DNA from: Vibrio pomeroyi
Lineage (GTDB): Bacteria > Pseudomonadota > Gammaproteobacteria > Enterobacterales > Vibrionaceae
Assembly (NCBI GenBank): GCA_041879425.1
Contig: CP090855.1
Location: 1,550,001 to 1,614,000, forward strand
Direction: 5' to 3'
Length of the DNA stretch: 64,000 nucleotides
Shown here: piece by piece, positions 63,747 through 64,000 of the stretch
Layout: each line of letters begins with the position of its first letter
Position numbering within the stretch: position 1 is the stretch's first letter
Notes under the pieces: generated by a model
What the model was told of the DNA's origin: nothing
Databases searched by the model: none
What the model saw: the letters and a program-made list of their open reading frames with translations, nothing else
Translations under genes and position numbers: made by a program

Positions 63747-64000
63747 ATGCCCGTTTACTTAGATATTGCCTCAGAGCTGGAAAAGGAAGTGAAAGACCGC
63801 TTTGTACCGGGTGACTACTTACCACCTGAATCCAAATTGGCTGAGCGCTTTGCTGTGAATCGTCACACGCTTCGCCGCGCAGTCGATGAATTGGTGTCAA
63901 CGGGCTTGATTCAACGTCATCAAGGCAAAGGCAACATGGTGATTCGTCAGCCAAGTGAGTATCGACTTCACTCGGGAGCACATTTCACCAAGAACCTGAT
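63747..64000 (+). CDS. phnF: GntR-family regulator PhnF, 3' end outside window
   Basis: The first 84 residues show the winged HTH: MPVYLDIASELEKEVKDRFV, then GDYLPPESKLAERFAVNRHT and LRRAVDELVSTGLIQRHQGK. A linker toward the effector-binding UTRA domain follows. The gene runs past the right edge. AGGAAAGGAA supports the start. Position right after phnE and between similar palindromes indicates autoregulation and control of phnCDE. C-P lyase genes probably follow outside the window, which cannot be seen. Confidence 0.88.
   Translation, partial: MPVYLDIASELEKEVKDRFVPGDYLPPESKLAERFAVNRHTLRRAVDELVSTGLIQRHQGKGNMVIRQPSEYRLHSGAHFTKNL

Overview
The window is chromosomal DNA of a marine Vibrio. The complete 16S/23S/5S sequences, the roughly 44% GC feel of the genes, and the gene families (DUF3316, DUF3010, DUF3087, bacterial TrmY, OmpW, GlgC, paired chemoreceptors) suggest a Vibrionaceae genome, most like the V. 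splendidus group. The species is an inference; the genus is fairly secure. There is no phage, integron, plasmid core or CRISPR array. The only mobile element is one IS4-family insertion.

Layout. 1-8.9 kb: end of a DMT exporter, two chemoreceptors, a LysR regulator coupled to an endonuclease III-like glycosylase, a SpoU-type RNA methylase and an SGNH esterase. 9.0-12.1 kb: the dgcR-dgcN-dgcA D-glutamate module. 12.4-21.0 kb: a sigma54 two-component system followed by an exported glycerophosphodiesterase and a PhnD/PhnC/PhnE/PhnE-type ABC importer. Both of these transcription units begin at textbook -24/-12 promoters, so the four parts read as one regulon. 21.2-34.6 kb: small stress and metabolic genes (DUF3012, ribosome hibernation factor, YfcC carrier, glgC, FNR-box ompW, a choice-of-anchor I lipoprotein, two short-chain dehydrogenases each divergent from its likely regulator, a bicupin and an AraC remnant). 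34.9-41.2 kb: ribB with its FMN riboswitch, pgpB, and several transporters including an MFS gene preceded by a tiny histidine-rich protein. 41.3-46.4 kb: an ArsR/SigZ/permease unit whose proteins all carry cysteine clusters, an IS4-family element lying exactly in the loop of the next terminator, and a Tle1-like hydrolase. 47.1-48.5 kb: trmY and a DUF3087 gene. 48.6-54.9 kb: a complete rrn operon with five spacer tRNAs and a distal tRNA-Ser. 55.0-59.0 kb: a YheO-type regulator/RidA/cystine transporter/CoA-disulfide-reductase-like operon. 61.0-64.0 kb: phnC-phnD-phnE and the start of a PhnF-type repressor, cut by the window end.

How it fits together. Two separate phosphonate-type importers lie in the window. 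One is under sigma54 activation and paired with a secreted phosphodiesterase; the other is flanked by palindromic operators likely bound by PhnF. In both, the binding-protein gene is followed by a strong hairpin without a T tract, which probably keeps binding protein in excess over the membrane parts. The best candidate for an undescribed system is the sigma54 GDPD/Phn-like regulon. Runners-up are the cysteine-rich ArsR/SigZ/permease unit and the histidine-rich mini-protein with its MFS partner.
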